NCBI RefSeq assembly: GCF_028858725.1
Contig: NC_084767.1
Span: 34,575,519 to 34,639,518 of the forward strand
Source of the DNA: Colius striatus
Taxonomy: Eukaryota; Chordata; Aves; Coliiformes; Coliidae
Length of the DNA stretch: 64,000 bases
Reading direction: 5' to 3'
Positions 37,601 to 49,741 of the stretch are shown here, in pieces; position 1 is the stretch's first letter; each line of letters begins with the position of its first letter. Made by a program: the position numbers and the translations under genes. Under the pieces are notes generated by a model that was not told the origin of the DNA, searched no databases, and was given only the letters and a program-made list of their open reading frames with translations.

Positions 37601-40600
37601 ATGGAGTTGCAAGAAATGTCATGTTCCAAGACATGACAAGAGCCATGCTGGCATATGGAGGAAAGCAGGTAAGAACCACTAGATTACATGAAGCCCCTGG
37701 CTCTTTTCCTCTAGATGTTAACTACTCAGTGACTCCACGAAAGCTACTGCTGTTCACTGATGTTAGCAAGCTGCTAATAAAACAAATATGATATTCAAAC
37801 ATATTCTTTAGCATCATCTTCCCTATAATTTTCCCCTCTTTCTTTTGAAAGTTTTTAGCCATAGTTCATTTGTCATGATTAAATTTGTACCTGTTCTGAG
37901 GTTTTTAATGGTGCCAACACAGTCTCTGTGCCTTCACAAAGGGTGAGTTATTTCTCAAACACATTGCTGTATTGAGAGTTGCTTTCTTTGAAGCCCACAT
38001 GGAGCCAGATTTTGGCTCTTGTAAAGTCTGCTGGAATTTTGCCATCAGCATCAACAAAGCCAGTTCATGTTTGGATTTTGTGTCTATGAACCTTGACAAG
38101 GAACAAACTTTCTCTACTTCTATTCAAGTGGAAAAAGGTTTCATGTAACTAAAAAAAACCTAGGGTTTGTTGTTTTGCTTTTTTTTCCCCTTGGATTGGA
38201 AAAGAAAGTATCAGCCATCCCACATGATACTGATCACACTGGCTCCCATATTTCTCAAGTCATGGTATAATATGCAAAGCAATTACATAATAGGATTTTA
38301 TATTCTGAATAACTCCTTGCCATTAAAGCTAATAAGCTACACCCATGCCAATGACATAATTTCTTTCTGTACTTCAGCAACTCTACTTCAAAAAAGAAAG
38401 TTAAAAATCACAATGAGGGTTTTTAAGAAGACAAGACTTATCTGGCAATCTCTGATGGTGCGAGATATTGTAGAGCTGCTACTGGCATTTGTCTGGGAAT
38501 ACTTTGCTGAACTCATTCTTGGCTCCACCATCAGTGATGTAATGAGTTAATCTCAAACTTGTGGCCAGATTTTTTTTTCCCAACATTTCACACTTTGATC
38601 TGTGCTATATACACACTCAATGACATATTCACAGATGTCTACAACAGTAAATTCTCAAATTAAGCAAGCTCATTCTGTGCCACTTTCCTGATGACACAGG
38701 ATATTAGTAAGTTAAGATGAATATCAGGTAGCAAGGATCGCAAACGCTTAAATACTGCTTGCTTTTACATCGGAAGACAAGTCAAAGCTGACTAAACAGT
38801 TTAAAAAACAACCACAGGTTGGTTTTTCTACCAATGATTTCCTAGCAGTTGTTCATTTTAATTTCCTATGACGCTGCCTCCATGCTAAATGTCAGACACC
38901 TGAGGATTCAACATCATGCTATGTTGTGCCAACAGTGCCTACAGAAGATAAAGGCAAAAATCTCTTCATCTGCACTCTACTTCACGAACTACATATGGAT
39001 CAGAATGAGGGCAATGGCATGAGTTGATGGAGATTATATAGCTTATAAGTGCTGCAGCATGCCTGATGTTGAGCTGCACACAGTTTCTCATGTCATGCAC
39101 AAAAGGGTCATGCACATACACTACTTGATGTCATCTTTGTAGTTCCTTGATCCTTGAATTAAGTGACCTAATCATTGCCAGCATAATTTTGCTACTTCCT
39201 ACCAGTTTCAAGAGTTCTAAGGCAGCTTAGGATTTTGTCAACATCTCAATGTCTCTAACTAAATCCCTGAACCTTGGGGAAGAGACTAAGAAGGTCCCAT
39301 CTTGAATTTATAGTACTTCATTCAGGGATTTCCAGACAGTAGAGGTATCCCTTAGGAATCAAATAACCTTAGAGACCAGTTATAGGGACAAACTTGATTA
39401 GACCTGTACTTTTTCATTGCTGCACTAAAGCAAAAGCAGCAGAGTCAAAGATCTGCTTCACAGTGATTTGATACAGTCAACATTTCCATGTTTTTTAGAA
39501 AATCTCTGCACTTATTTCTGGATATATTGGAGTAGCCTCATCTTAAGATTTCAATAAGGTGTGGGTTGAAGCTTGCCAAATACATTTTGGAAATGCATCC
39601 TTAGGGTCTGGGAGGGCACAGAGGAAAAAGCAGAGATACTGCCTTGCAGAGTCTGCAGACCGAGAGTATCAGACCTGATATTCAGAAACATTCTCAAGCC
39701 CAGCTAAAGTCATCAACATTTGTAGGTGTTCTGGAAAAAATCCTATCTGCATAGAGTAGATGTTTCATGAAACAGAGCAGAATTTGAAGAAGGAATTCAA
39801 CTTTTAATTGGGAAATAAATTACAACACAACTATTTACCCTCAAATCTGTGACACAACATCTTAACAACCTGTGATCACAGCCCTTAAAGGCTTTCCTTT
39901 CCTTGGTCAGCCTATCCACACTATTATTTATTCTATTTTGTTCAAGAAGAGTAAACTCAGTCTCGAGATTCTAGAAGAGGAAAATAATACATAGCTTTCA
40001 TAAACTGTTCCTGTCTAAGTGTGTGTAGGGCTGTGTGAGTGAAGGACTGGGTATTTTTCTTCCTCTTTTAGATGTTAGCCAAAGTTAACTGGTTTATCAA
40101 AAGTCACACAGAGTAGGGCATATAAGCACTGGCCTGGGATTCAAAAAACTTGGGTTTAACTAAATGGTGATTCACCACAGAAATATGGAGATATCAGAGC
40201 CTTTGACAGCTGCAACACTGACCTGATGGCAAACAGCAAGTCTCTGATAAATCTGGCAAAGCTAATTAGAAGTTAGTCAGCAGGCAACTCTGTGGTAGAA
40301 AGATCTGGTTTTATCTTAATCCTATGACACACTCTTACTGTGATAGCTCATTAGAAGAAGCCCTGCTGCCATCTTTGACAGCCCTGGTAGCCCTGTGCCA
40401 AAAACGATCAGCCCAAAAGACTTTTCAAAATTAATCCATGGGCAACTTCAGATATTTATGCAAGGGACACTCAGGAAAAAAAAAAAAAAAGTAAAAGAAA
40501 GGCTTCTTGTCACCCATAAGTCTACATATAACCTACCTGATAGTTGCAGTGAAATACATTTATGTATTTATTTATTAAATTGTTGAACAAGACTGAGATT

Positions 40601-42349
40601 TACTTTGGTGCATAAAGAGTCAACACCGCCCCAAGGTTTACAAGTTAACTTCAGAAGCAGTGTACTAATGCTTAGCTGCCCTCCAGAGCATGGCCTCCTT
40701 GCTAAAGTTTGTCAATAATTAAACAAACTATCTGTTCAGTGCTAACTAGACCAATATGGCCACTTAATATTAAGTTCTCTCTTTCACATACCCAACTTTT
40801 AATTATTATTAATCTGACCAGATTGGAAACAACAATCAAATCTCTCTTATGAGAACCCTAACTTCCACAAATTTTTAAAAGCTGTTTTTATTTTCTGGTT
40901 TATTTCTCATTAGTCTACAAGGTGTTTGTAAGATGTTTCACCCACAAGGCAGATAACTACAAAATACTCCAGAATAAATGTTGAAAACTCAAATTTTTTA
41001 GGAACTACATCTTGCAAAATCATTTGGAAGCTTTGTCAGTTGCCTCATAGAAGCTTTTATTTCTTAATAATGCCAGCCTATTATCTAGACTCCAGAAACA
41101 TCCAAAGACCTCATTCCTTTCTTCTAAGAGACAATATATAAAATTGCAATCTTCACTGAACATCATGAGAAACCTAAAGACATATGCCAAATCTTAATGT
41201 TATTTGTAGGCAAAACATGAGGAGGATCCCAGAATATTTCAGCAGTATCACAATCAGGTAGATTTGAGCGAACAGCAAGAGCAATGTTTAAATTGCAGGA
41301 AGAAACTTGGCTAATTGTAATGACCTCAGATACCAAGTATTCTGCACAAAATACTTTGTATCCCAGCAACCCCTAAATTGCTGTTAAAATCTTAACATAT
41401 GATATGAAAATGTAACCTTTTATACGAGTGCACACTAATTATGCCAGCTGAATAGTTTGAAAGGTGCAACAAAATCTAACCCTATTCGTAGTCAGAAAAA
41501 TGAACATTTGTCACATTACTAATTAAATTAAAAGTAAAATCCACACATGTGCACTGTATGGCATGAATGATCATTCACACACTACACACAAATACCTTTC
41601 AGTTCTAGTATTTGTGTGAGTCTTAAGCTAGCTCTATTGCCTGAGTCTTACATAGATATCTGCAGAGATAAAGAGGGAAAGAGAAAGCCTCTAATCAGTT
41701 GTCTAATCAGAGTCTGAACTAACGAGAAAAGTCACAGTACCATTGAAATAGCTCTTGCTTAACTGTATCTGACATTTTGGAATAGATTAAGTCCTAAGGG
41801 TCTAAGGCAGAGCTTTCTCTTTAGAAACCTTGGGATGTCATTAATAAATATTGGCCATCATATAGGGACTCCACACCTCTGTAGTCGAGACAAAACATCT
41901 TATAGGAAATCACTGCCTACTGTGTTGTGAACCACATCAGTGAAGCCAGGCGCAACATCCAACAAAGATTAAAAGACCAGAAAACGAACACTGCTGTGAC
42001 CAAACACTTGAAATCATGTGCTGACTGCCACAAACAATTAGAATTCAGCAGGAGTATTCTCAGGCATTCACAAATCATGACTGCAGGAGACCTCAGGAAA
42101 TGAGGCCATGATTAACCCATCCTGCTGTCTCCAGCCATAACAACAGGCTGTTAAGGGGAAGAAGCTGCAACCTTTCTTGTCAGGAAATAAAAATACTGAT
42201 TGTCTTCAAATCTCACTTTCTGATTGGGATATGAAGAACAGTCTGTTATACATAGAAACTTAAAGTTAGAGAAAGTAAGAAATTTGAGCTTAATTCTCTA
42301 GCTTTGACAAAGTTGGGAGATCTGCATTAGGGTTCTCGTTTGGCAGCAA

Positions 42350-43060
42350 AGGGTACATCTCCTGGGGGTCAAACTGCTGAAGAGCAGCTCTGCAGAGAGA
42401 GACCTGAGAGTCGTGATTGATAATATGCTAAATACGAGCCAGCAATGTGCTCTTGTGGCCAAGGCCAATGGCATCCTGGGATGCATCAAGAAGTGTGGCC
42501 AGCAGGTCAAGGGAGGTTCTGCTCCCCCTGTCCTTTGCCCTGGTGAGGCTTCATCTGGAGTCCCGTGTCCAGTTCTGGGCTCCTCAGCTCAAGAGGGACA
42601 GAGAACTTCTGGAGAGTGTCCAGCGCAGGGCCACCAAGATGATCAGGGGACTGGAACATCTTTCATATGAGGAAAGGCTGCAGGAACTGGGGCTGTTTAG
42701 TCTGGAGAAGAGGAGAGTGACAGGAGATCTTATTAACATTTACAAATACCTAAAGGGTGGGTGTCAGGAGGTTGAGACATCCCTTTTTTCTATAGTAGAT
42801 AGCAACAGGACAAGGGGTAATGGGATGAAGCTGGAACATAAAAAGTTCCACTTAAATATAAGAAAAAACTATTTTACTGTTCAGGTGAGGGAGCCCTGGC
42901 ACAGGCTGCCCAGAGGGGTTGTGGAGTCTCCTTCCTTGGAGGTCTTCAAGACCCACCTGGATATGTTCCTATGTGACCTGATCTAGGTGAACCTGCTTCT
43001 GCAGGGAGGTTGGACTAGATGATCTCTAAAGGTCCCTTCCAACCCTACCATTCTATGATC
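42350..43060 (+). mobile_element. CR1 LINE, 5'-truncated copy C
   Basis: The plus strand carries the CR1 ORF2 C-terminal region. A 179-codon open frame at 42447-42986 includes [70 protein letters not shown] and a terminal [12 protein letters not shown]. It is followed by the 3' UTR (GGTTGGACTAGATGATCTCT) and ends at the terminal ATTCTATGAT near 43059. The 5' edge near 42350 is approximate; a frameshift precedes 42447. This is the best-preserved ORF2 tail in the window but lacks endonuclease and RT, so it is a fossil and not a host gene. Confidence 0.94.
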
Positions 43061-43416
43061 TCAAAGGCTGCAGGCTTGGAGTCTCCAAGGAAGGCAGATG
43101 CTCTGGTCTCCCAGTGCCTAGTGACAATCTCAGTGCATCTCTGCAGAGTGCCAACAGACTATTTGTTAGGACTCATCTGTCCTTATGCAGAAAGCTTTTC
43201 ACTATATGAAGACAGACTGGACATGACATTTACTGATTCTGAGTGCATAAAAGAGAATGGAAAGCACTTCAGAGAACCAAAACATGTGAAATATTTTACA
43301 AACCTTAGAATAAAATTCCTAGGTTCAAATAATACTGGGCTCACAAAAGGAACAAGGCCATTGTACCTGGGGTATTACGTCCACAGACAGACAGGAACTG
43401 TGGAAAGACTTCACTT

Positions 43417-43450
43417 TTTTAAAATGTAGTACATTTACTACATTTTAAAA
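43417..43450. repeat. 15-bp inverted repeat with 4-base loop
   Basis: TTTTAAAATGTAGTA at 43417-43431 pairs exactly with TACTACATTTTAAAA at 43436-43450, separated by CATT. It lies about 360 bases past the 3' end of CR1 copy C and is not part of it. Confidence 0.93.
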
Positions 43451-46400
43451 TGGGTCAGTTGAACTTAGTCCTATATTCTCAAATCTGCTGCAAGGCTCTC
43501 TGCCATAGCTTGAGAACTGAAATTAGAACTTTTCTCACCTGCCATTTAAAAAAGACACAGAATTAGATATTTACCAAAACAAAACCACAAAAGGGCTGGA
43601 AGGACTGGTCCTGCTGGCCAGCATAGTCTCACTGCCTCTTGAATACCAGTGCTGGCTCTTAATTTACCTGGACACCACAAGATCTGGAGCCCCTCCAATC
43701 ATCTCTCCCATAGCCTCTTGACAACTGTGTTTATGTAGGCTCTCCTGCAATGTCTCATAAGATGCAGCTGGCTGTGGAGCTGTGCAAGACAGGAGCTTTC
43801 AGAGGAAAGAGTTTTGATCAGCCTTTGGAAGTTTTATCTTTTTTAGTGTAAGTTTAGATTTCTCAGCATTCTCAGATGCGGGACATTTACTGAAATCTTG
43901 TACATTTTAAGAGGTCTCTCGGGGCTGAACAGGCTCAAAAGCAACAAACACCGTTGATGTCAGAGGTAGTTTTCTACTGCATAATACCAACATTTTGTTT
44001 ACAACGGCTCTCACTAGAAGAAATTATCGAAAGGGAGGAGAAATATATACAGAGATGAGGGAAAATGAATAATTATATGCAGTAATTGTCTGTAGTGCAA
44101 AGGAAAATGGACAGGCTTCAACATGCTTCCTATACTGTGAAACACTTGGGCAGGTATAGGGTGGCCTGTTTTGAGAACCGCCAATAAATACATTCCATGA
44201 ATCTACACAAAGTCGAAGATGACTAACTGGCAGACACTACTATAGTTTTATAGAATTTGCAGTTTACACAGCTAACTACTGTTTAGAGCTGTTATTCCTA
44301 CAGTTAATTCATTTCTTTTCTAGGAGAGTATTTAATTTTCTATTTAAGTCTTTTTAGTTCTTTACATATCTTCTCACTGGGATGTAGGGAGTTCAGATAC
44401 TTCCAGCCCATGAAGAGTAATAGATCTTCCCAGGTTAGCCCTTCATGAACCACAGGAGTGATACGAAGGGCACTCACTCTAATCAGAGAACAAATATGAC
44501 ACATTGCAGAGTACTTGACATAAGACACCATGACCTCATTAACTTCTTTTCAGTTCTTACATTGAACAGCTCCACAACTTGTTCAGGTCTTTGGCAACAC
44601 ACTGCACAAAGGCAAAGCCTGTGACAAGGGCCAAAAACAGAGGAAGGGGCTAAAACCAGAATAGACTAAAAAGATAACAGATCTTGATACAGTTCTCTTA
44701 AATTCTTAGTGGCTTAGCCACTTACCTGTAGGCATCTTCCTAGGCACTTTCTGAGTTATTGATTAGAGCCTGTTAACTCAGCAGCAGGGAGATGGGACAG
44801 ACACTGAAGTCCTCATACATGTATTATTGCTGCAGAAAGATCACAAAGGAACACCTTACAACCCATACCTCCATGTCCTGAACAAATCTGATAATCTGAT
44901 TGACTAACAGATTTGTCCAGGCAGTCCATCCAAGGGATACTTTTTCAGATTCTCCTGAAATTAGGATCCTGCCAGTAGGAGTCACAAGATTTCGAGTCCA
45001 AACCTTTTTCCATTCAAATCACTGAACACATACCAGCAGACAGGATTTTAATCAGACTTCATATTATTCTTAATATAAATGTACAAATAACAAATATACT
45101 GTTTAATAGAGCCTAACATGTTAATAATTTTAATGCATGAGATACAGGAAAGACACAAATTTGGGACTAATTCATAAGCTCTCGTTTCCAAGCTCTCCAA
45201 GACATACCACAATAAAATAGAATGGTCTGTGTTCTGAAAAAAATCTGTGTTCCCCATATTTGGCATATTTTGTCTCAAAGCTCTAGTGGATAGCCACAAA
45301 GCTTGGGTGTATGACCAAATGATAAACTTCCGGGCTATTCAGATACAGTATTTTGTTTGGATAGAGCCTCCAACTGGAAGATCACTTTGTATCATCTTCT
45401 TCAGTTCAGTGTCTAAACTAGTTTTTAAGCTTTTCAACCCATACACATTCATGTAATTTCAACTGCAATGACACAGCCCAGTATGAACAACTCTGCAACA
45501 GATATTCACATTTTTGCTGTTACTGGGAGTAGTTTAACAGTGTTTTGAATGAAAACTAATAAATTAAAGAAAAAGATATATTAAGCATTGTCAATTTTTC
45601 CAATAGTTTAGCAAAAATCTGGTTTTCACTCCAATTGGATTCTTTTGCTTTTTCTCTCTTCATATTTATAACATCAAAATAAAAAAAGCAGAAGTGGGAG
45701 GGATTATAGTTTATTCCTTTTCAATTTGTGAGGGACTGGAATGGATTGAACTCTTCAGTGTTCCATTAGTCCCCCAACAATCTGTAAACACACACATTTA
45801 TTTATTTTTATATTAACAACTTGTTTCCTTTTTCATACTATCATTCCTCAATTACTGCCAACATGATTAATATTTTCTGGACTCATACTTTAAACCAGAT
45901 ATCTCTCTACTTGCAATCTATCCATTCCAGAGTGTAATGAGGAATCCACTACTACTACTACAAGAATATTCCAGAATTTATGGGAAGACAGTATAGGACT
46001 TGTCTGCTGTCTCTGAAAAATACCACTTTCTGCTTGTACCACCATCTTTCTGCAATGAACTAAGCCAACAAACCCATTTATGTATTCCTCAAAAATTTTT
46101 AAACAGAAATCGTAATCTAAGTCTATATAATCATGAAGAGCATGGAAAAAAGGAGTAGGCAGTTTATTTGCTGTTTCTCTAATGTTGGGGGACATTGTAA
46201 ATTACCAGCAGGCAAATGGGAGAGGGGATTTTTTTCACACTGTGCAGGGTACCTGTGGAAGTCATTGCCACACCATATGGATCTTTGAAATGCACAATTG
46301 AAAAAAAAAAAAAAAGACAAATCTGTGGAAGAAAAAACCCAATTAATCAGTGACTATTAAACCTACAGACCTGCTCAGTTGCTCCTTGACAAAAACTGGG

Positions 46401-48538
46401 AGAATATAGTAGTAAGGTAGTTAATGTTTTTCTCCCATTCTCTTATTTCCTCCTAAGCATCCATTACTTACCACAGAGAAGCAAAATGTTGGGCTGAAAG
46501 GACCTCTGGCCTTCCCCAAGCAAGGCCATTCACGTATAAGCAGATGCCCCAATCCTAGCTGTGGCTAGGTTTAGTTTCTCTTTAATAGGGAAGCCAGCCA
46601 CAGAAATAATACAAAATTACTGAAATTCAGAGACTGTGTTCCAAGCCAAAAATTTCTTATATGCTGCTGCTGAAGTAATGGAAAGGCCATATAAGCTAGA
46701 GAGTGCAAGGAATATTCCTAGTACAATGTGCCTCTCCCTACATCTGCCTCAGGCTTTTAAAACTCATTTCCATAGTAATTTCCTTTTCAACTTGACTTTA
46801 CTTTGCTCCTAGTTCAATGAATACCTCCCCTGTTTGGTGAAATTCCTGCTAGGATACAGGATGTGAGTGCTTAGTACAGTTTGCATTCAAATTACTTTTC
46901 TATGCCTTCTTCAGGATACATGGTTTTAAATTCCAAAATACTGGTCAACACCTTAAAGAAAAACAAAATTGCTGAAGCAAAATGTCATTTCCCAGAATAC
47001 AGCCTGAATTCTCAATTAGAGTACAACTTAACCTGCGCCTATACACATTAAGAAAGTAAGCAAGGATCCACAAGAGCCAAATTCCAATTGCTGTCCTTGA
47101 GCATAGACTGCCCAAGCTCAGCCATATCAACTTCATGAATTCATAAACCAGCATCATTCAGTTGTCACTGGATGCAGCAGGATGGATAAAGATTCTTGCA
47201 GCCAAGCCAAACCCACAGCATACTATCTTACAAGGCAGCACAGCTCTCAGTGTTGGACAGGGATGTAAACTCACATTTAAGCCTAAAAAAAATAAGCTTG
47301 ATCTCCCATAGATGCTGCATTTCTACTTTGGACCTCATGAACTTTATTTTTTTTTATAGGACGGAGTTATTTGTTTCTCAAGGAGCCTGAGAACAGAGAA
47401 GAGCTTTCAGAAATCTATCAGAGACAAGAAACATGCGGCAGGAGGACAGCCCAAGTACCTGTTTGGGCATGAGCAGAAGAATGGAAACCAAGGACTGCAA
47501 AGGACATTATATGAAGGACCTACCTGAAGCAAAACTGCCTCCTGTTCAAGAGTCCCACAGCACAAACCAGTACAAACCAGTCACATTGCTCAGCATATAC
47601 TAGAAGATGTTTGGAGACTAGAAATACACAAAATCTTAAAAGATAATAAAATGCTTGGAGCTATCTGACTGGTGGGAAGATGCAGTGAAGTTTATGATGC
47701 ACTTAAATTGTGTTTCTCAAAACTGTAGGATCATTTTGCTAAGGAGTGTAGTGATTCTTGGACTTGAATAATACATCTACTTAGGAATAATACACTGAAA
47801 ACACTTCTAGAGACTTCATAGAAGCAAAATATCTTGCATCATTGTACCCATTGAAGTGTCACCTTTTAGGAGATCTAAATCTCTTACACTGAAGTCAGTG
47901 AAAGTGCCGTTGAGCCCTTCTTCAGACCAAGCACAATTCCTTGACTAAATAGCATATAAAGTGTGAAGAAAAAGTAAAAAAAGTTATCTATATAAGTACT
48001 CTAACTGGAAACAAAGAACAGAAAAACTTAAAACGTATTCCCTCTCTTTCCTGCTCCAGTCATACAGTCTCACTCTCTTCATGTCTGCTGTGTTATTCAT
48101 TCAGTTCCTGGAAGAGCTGATTCAGCTCACTAAACCAGTAAAAAAACATCCCAGCCTAGAAACAAACATGTGAACAGAACTTAGACTCAAAAGAAAAAGA
48201 AAAAAACAAACAAACAAAAACCTCAGACCTTCTAGAAAATATCATTTTGATTGGAAACTGGGTTTTAGACTAAGTACAACTTCTTGAGAGTGGCTGCTTT
48301 CTGCAGAATATTTCAGGTTTGTAAAAAATGAAGATTGTCTTCAAGTCGAACAAAAGAAATTCAAAGAAAATATGAAAATCAGGTCCAGAAAGAATGTAAC
48401 AGCCTACTGTTTTGATCAGTGCTTCTGTGAAAGTTTTCCTTCTCTTGTCTCCTAGAGTATTCCTCTGAAACGTGTCTGGGTCATAAAGGCTGCTATGGCA
48501 GAGTTCTGGCACAGGAACGAGCAGAACTATATAAAAAA

Positions 48539-48541
<3 letters not shown>

Positions 48542-48573
<32 letters not shown>
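48542..48573. repeat. (AT)n dinucleotide array
   Basis: About 16 uninterrupted TA/AT units. Self-complementary and prone to cruciform extrusion and length variation. Confidence 0.95.
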
Positions 48574-48577
<4 letters not shown>

Positions 48578-48990
48578 CTCCAATCAAATCCACAGAGGGC
48601 TTTATTAGGAACATCACTATTAATCTCTCTCACCGTCTGAATGAGAAATCTCATTCTACTTCCTATGGAAGTTATTTCTCTGAAAGAAAGAAGCTCTGCA
48701 ATGATAAGAAATGTGTATTAATCCATGCCACATAGCAGGCATATTTGTCCTGAACTTGATAGATTCCTCAAGAATGACAAGGCTTATAAACATGTAGCGT
48801 ACAAGGAAGCATCGATTGGATAGCCACTGCTGTCATTGTTCACTGTAACTAAGGGGCACAGGGAGCCTCTGAAGTATACATGACCTAATGGTTATGGCTG
48901 TGTGTGGCAAAGCTCTGCAGAAAGGAAGCACTGTTGCAATGCAACACATTTTAAAGGGTTAGGAGGAAACATTCCTCCTCCACAGGGTCA

Positions 48991-49741
48991 TCTGTGGAGG
49001 GAAGGAACAATCCCATGCACCAGTACAGGCTAGAGGTCGAACTGCTGAAGAGCAGCTCTGCAGAGAGAGACCTGGGAGTCCTGACTGATAATAAACTAAA
49101 CGTGAGCCAGCAATGTGCCCTCATGGCCAAGAAGACCAATGGCATTCTGGGATGCATAAAGAAGAGTGTGGCCAGCAGGTCAAGGGAGGTTCTGCTCCCC
49201 CTGTCCTTTGCCCTGGGAGGCTTCATCTGGAGTCCTGTGTCAAGTTCTGGGCTCCTCAGTTCAAGAGGGACAGAGAACTTCTGGAGAGAGTCTAGCACAG
49301 GGCCACCAAGATGATCAGAGGACTGGAGCATCTTTCATATGAGGAAAGGCTGGGGGAACTGGGGCTGTTTAGTCTGGAGAAGAGGAGGTGGAAGAGAGAT
49401 CTTATTAACATTTATAAATATCTAAAGGGTGGGTGTCAGGAGGTTGGGACATCCCTTTTTTTCTGTAGTAGCTATCAACAGGACAAAGGGTAATGGGATG
49501 AAGCTGGAACATAAAAAGTTCCACTTAAATATAAGAAAAAACTATTTTACAGTTCAGGTGATGGAGCAGTGGCACAGGCTGCCCAGAGGGGTTGTGGAGT
49601 CTCCTTCCTTGGAGGTCTTCAAGACCCGCTCAGACATGTTCTTATGCGACCTGATCTAGGTGAACCTGCTTCTGCAGGGGGGTTGGACTAGATGATCTCT
49701 AAAGGTCCCTTCCAACCCCTACCATTCTATGATTCCATGAT
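48991..49741 (+). mobile_element. CR1 LINE, 5'-truncated copy D
   Basis: This is the same subfamily and orientation as copy C. Recognisable ORF2 pieces are in different frames: [20 protein letters not shown] from 49012, then [32 protein letters not shown] (49311-49370) and a tail [15 protein letters not shown] to SPSLEVFKT. At least two frameshifts separate them, and VREPW has become VMEQW. The copy ends with ACCATTCTATGATTCCATGA at about 49740. Confidence 0.94.

Larger units (their letters stand above)
23221..42349. other. 19-kb gene desert without CR1 copies
   Basis: I find no convincing exon, RNA gene or recognisable transposon over this interval. Short features include poly-A runs (about 25608-25623 and 40478-40490), a 17-bp tandem duplication at 34664-34696 and a perfect inverted repeat at 33695-33742. 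Open frames are all under about 145 codons and of non-coding character. Ancient, highly diverged repeats could be present but cannot be recognised by eye. Confidence 0.5.
43061..48990. other. Intergenic DNA, no gene seen
   Basis: AT-rich DNA with simple repeats: a poly-A run at about 46302-46316, an AAAC-type run near 48205-48222 and the AT array at 48542-48573. A 15-bp inverted repeat is at 43417-43450. The 101-codon minus frame 45890-46195 has no recognised similarity. No exon is called. Confidence 0.5.

Noticed and set aside
42447..42986. 179-codon open frame as a host gene
   Set aside because: It is the C-terminal tail of CR1 ORF2 and is followed by the CR1 3' end.
45890..46195. 101-codon minus-strand frame near a poly-A run as a processed pseudogene
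   Set aside because: The A run is on the plus strand at 46302-46316, the wrong strand to be the tail of a copy read on the minus strand, and no parent gene is recognised.
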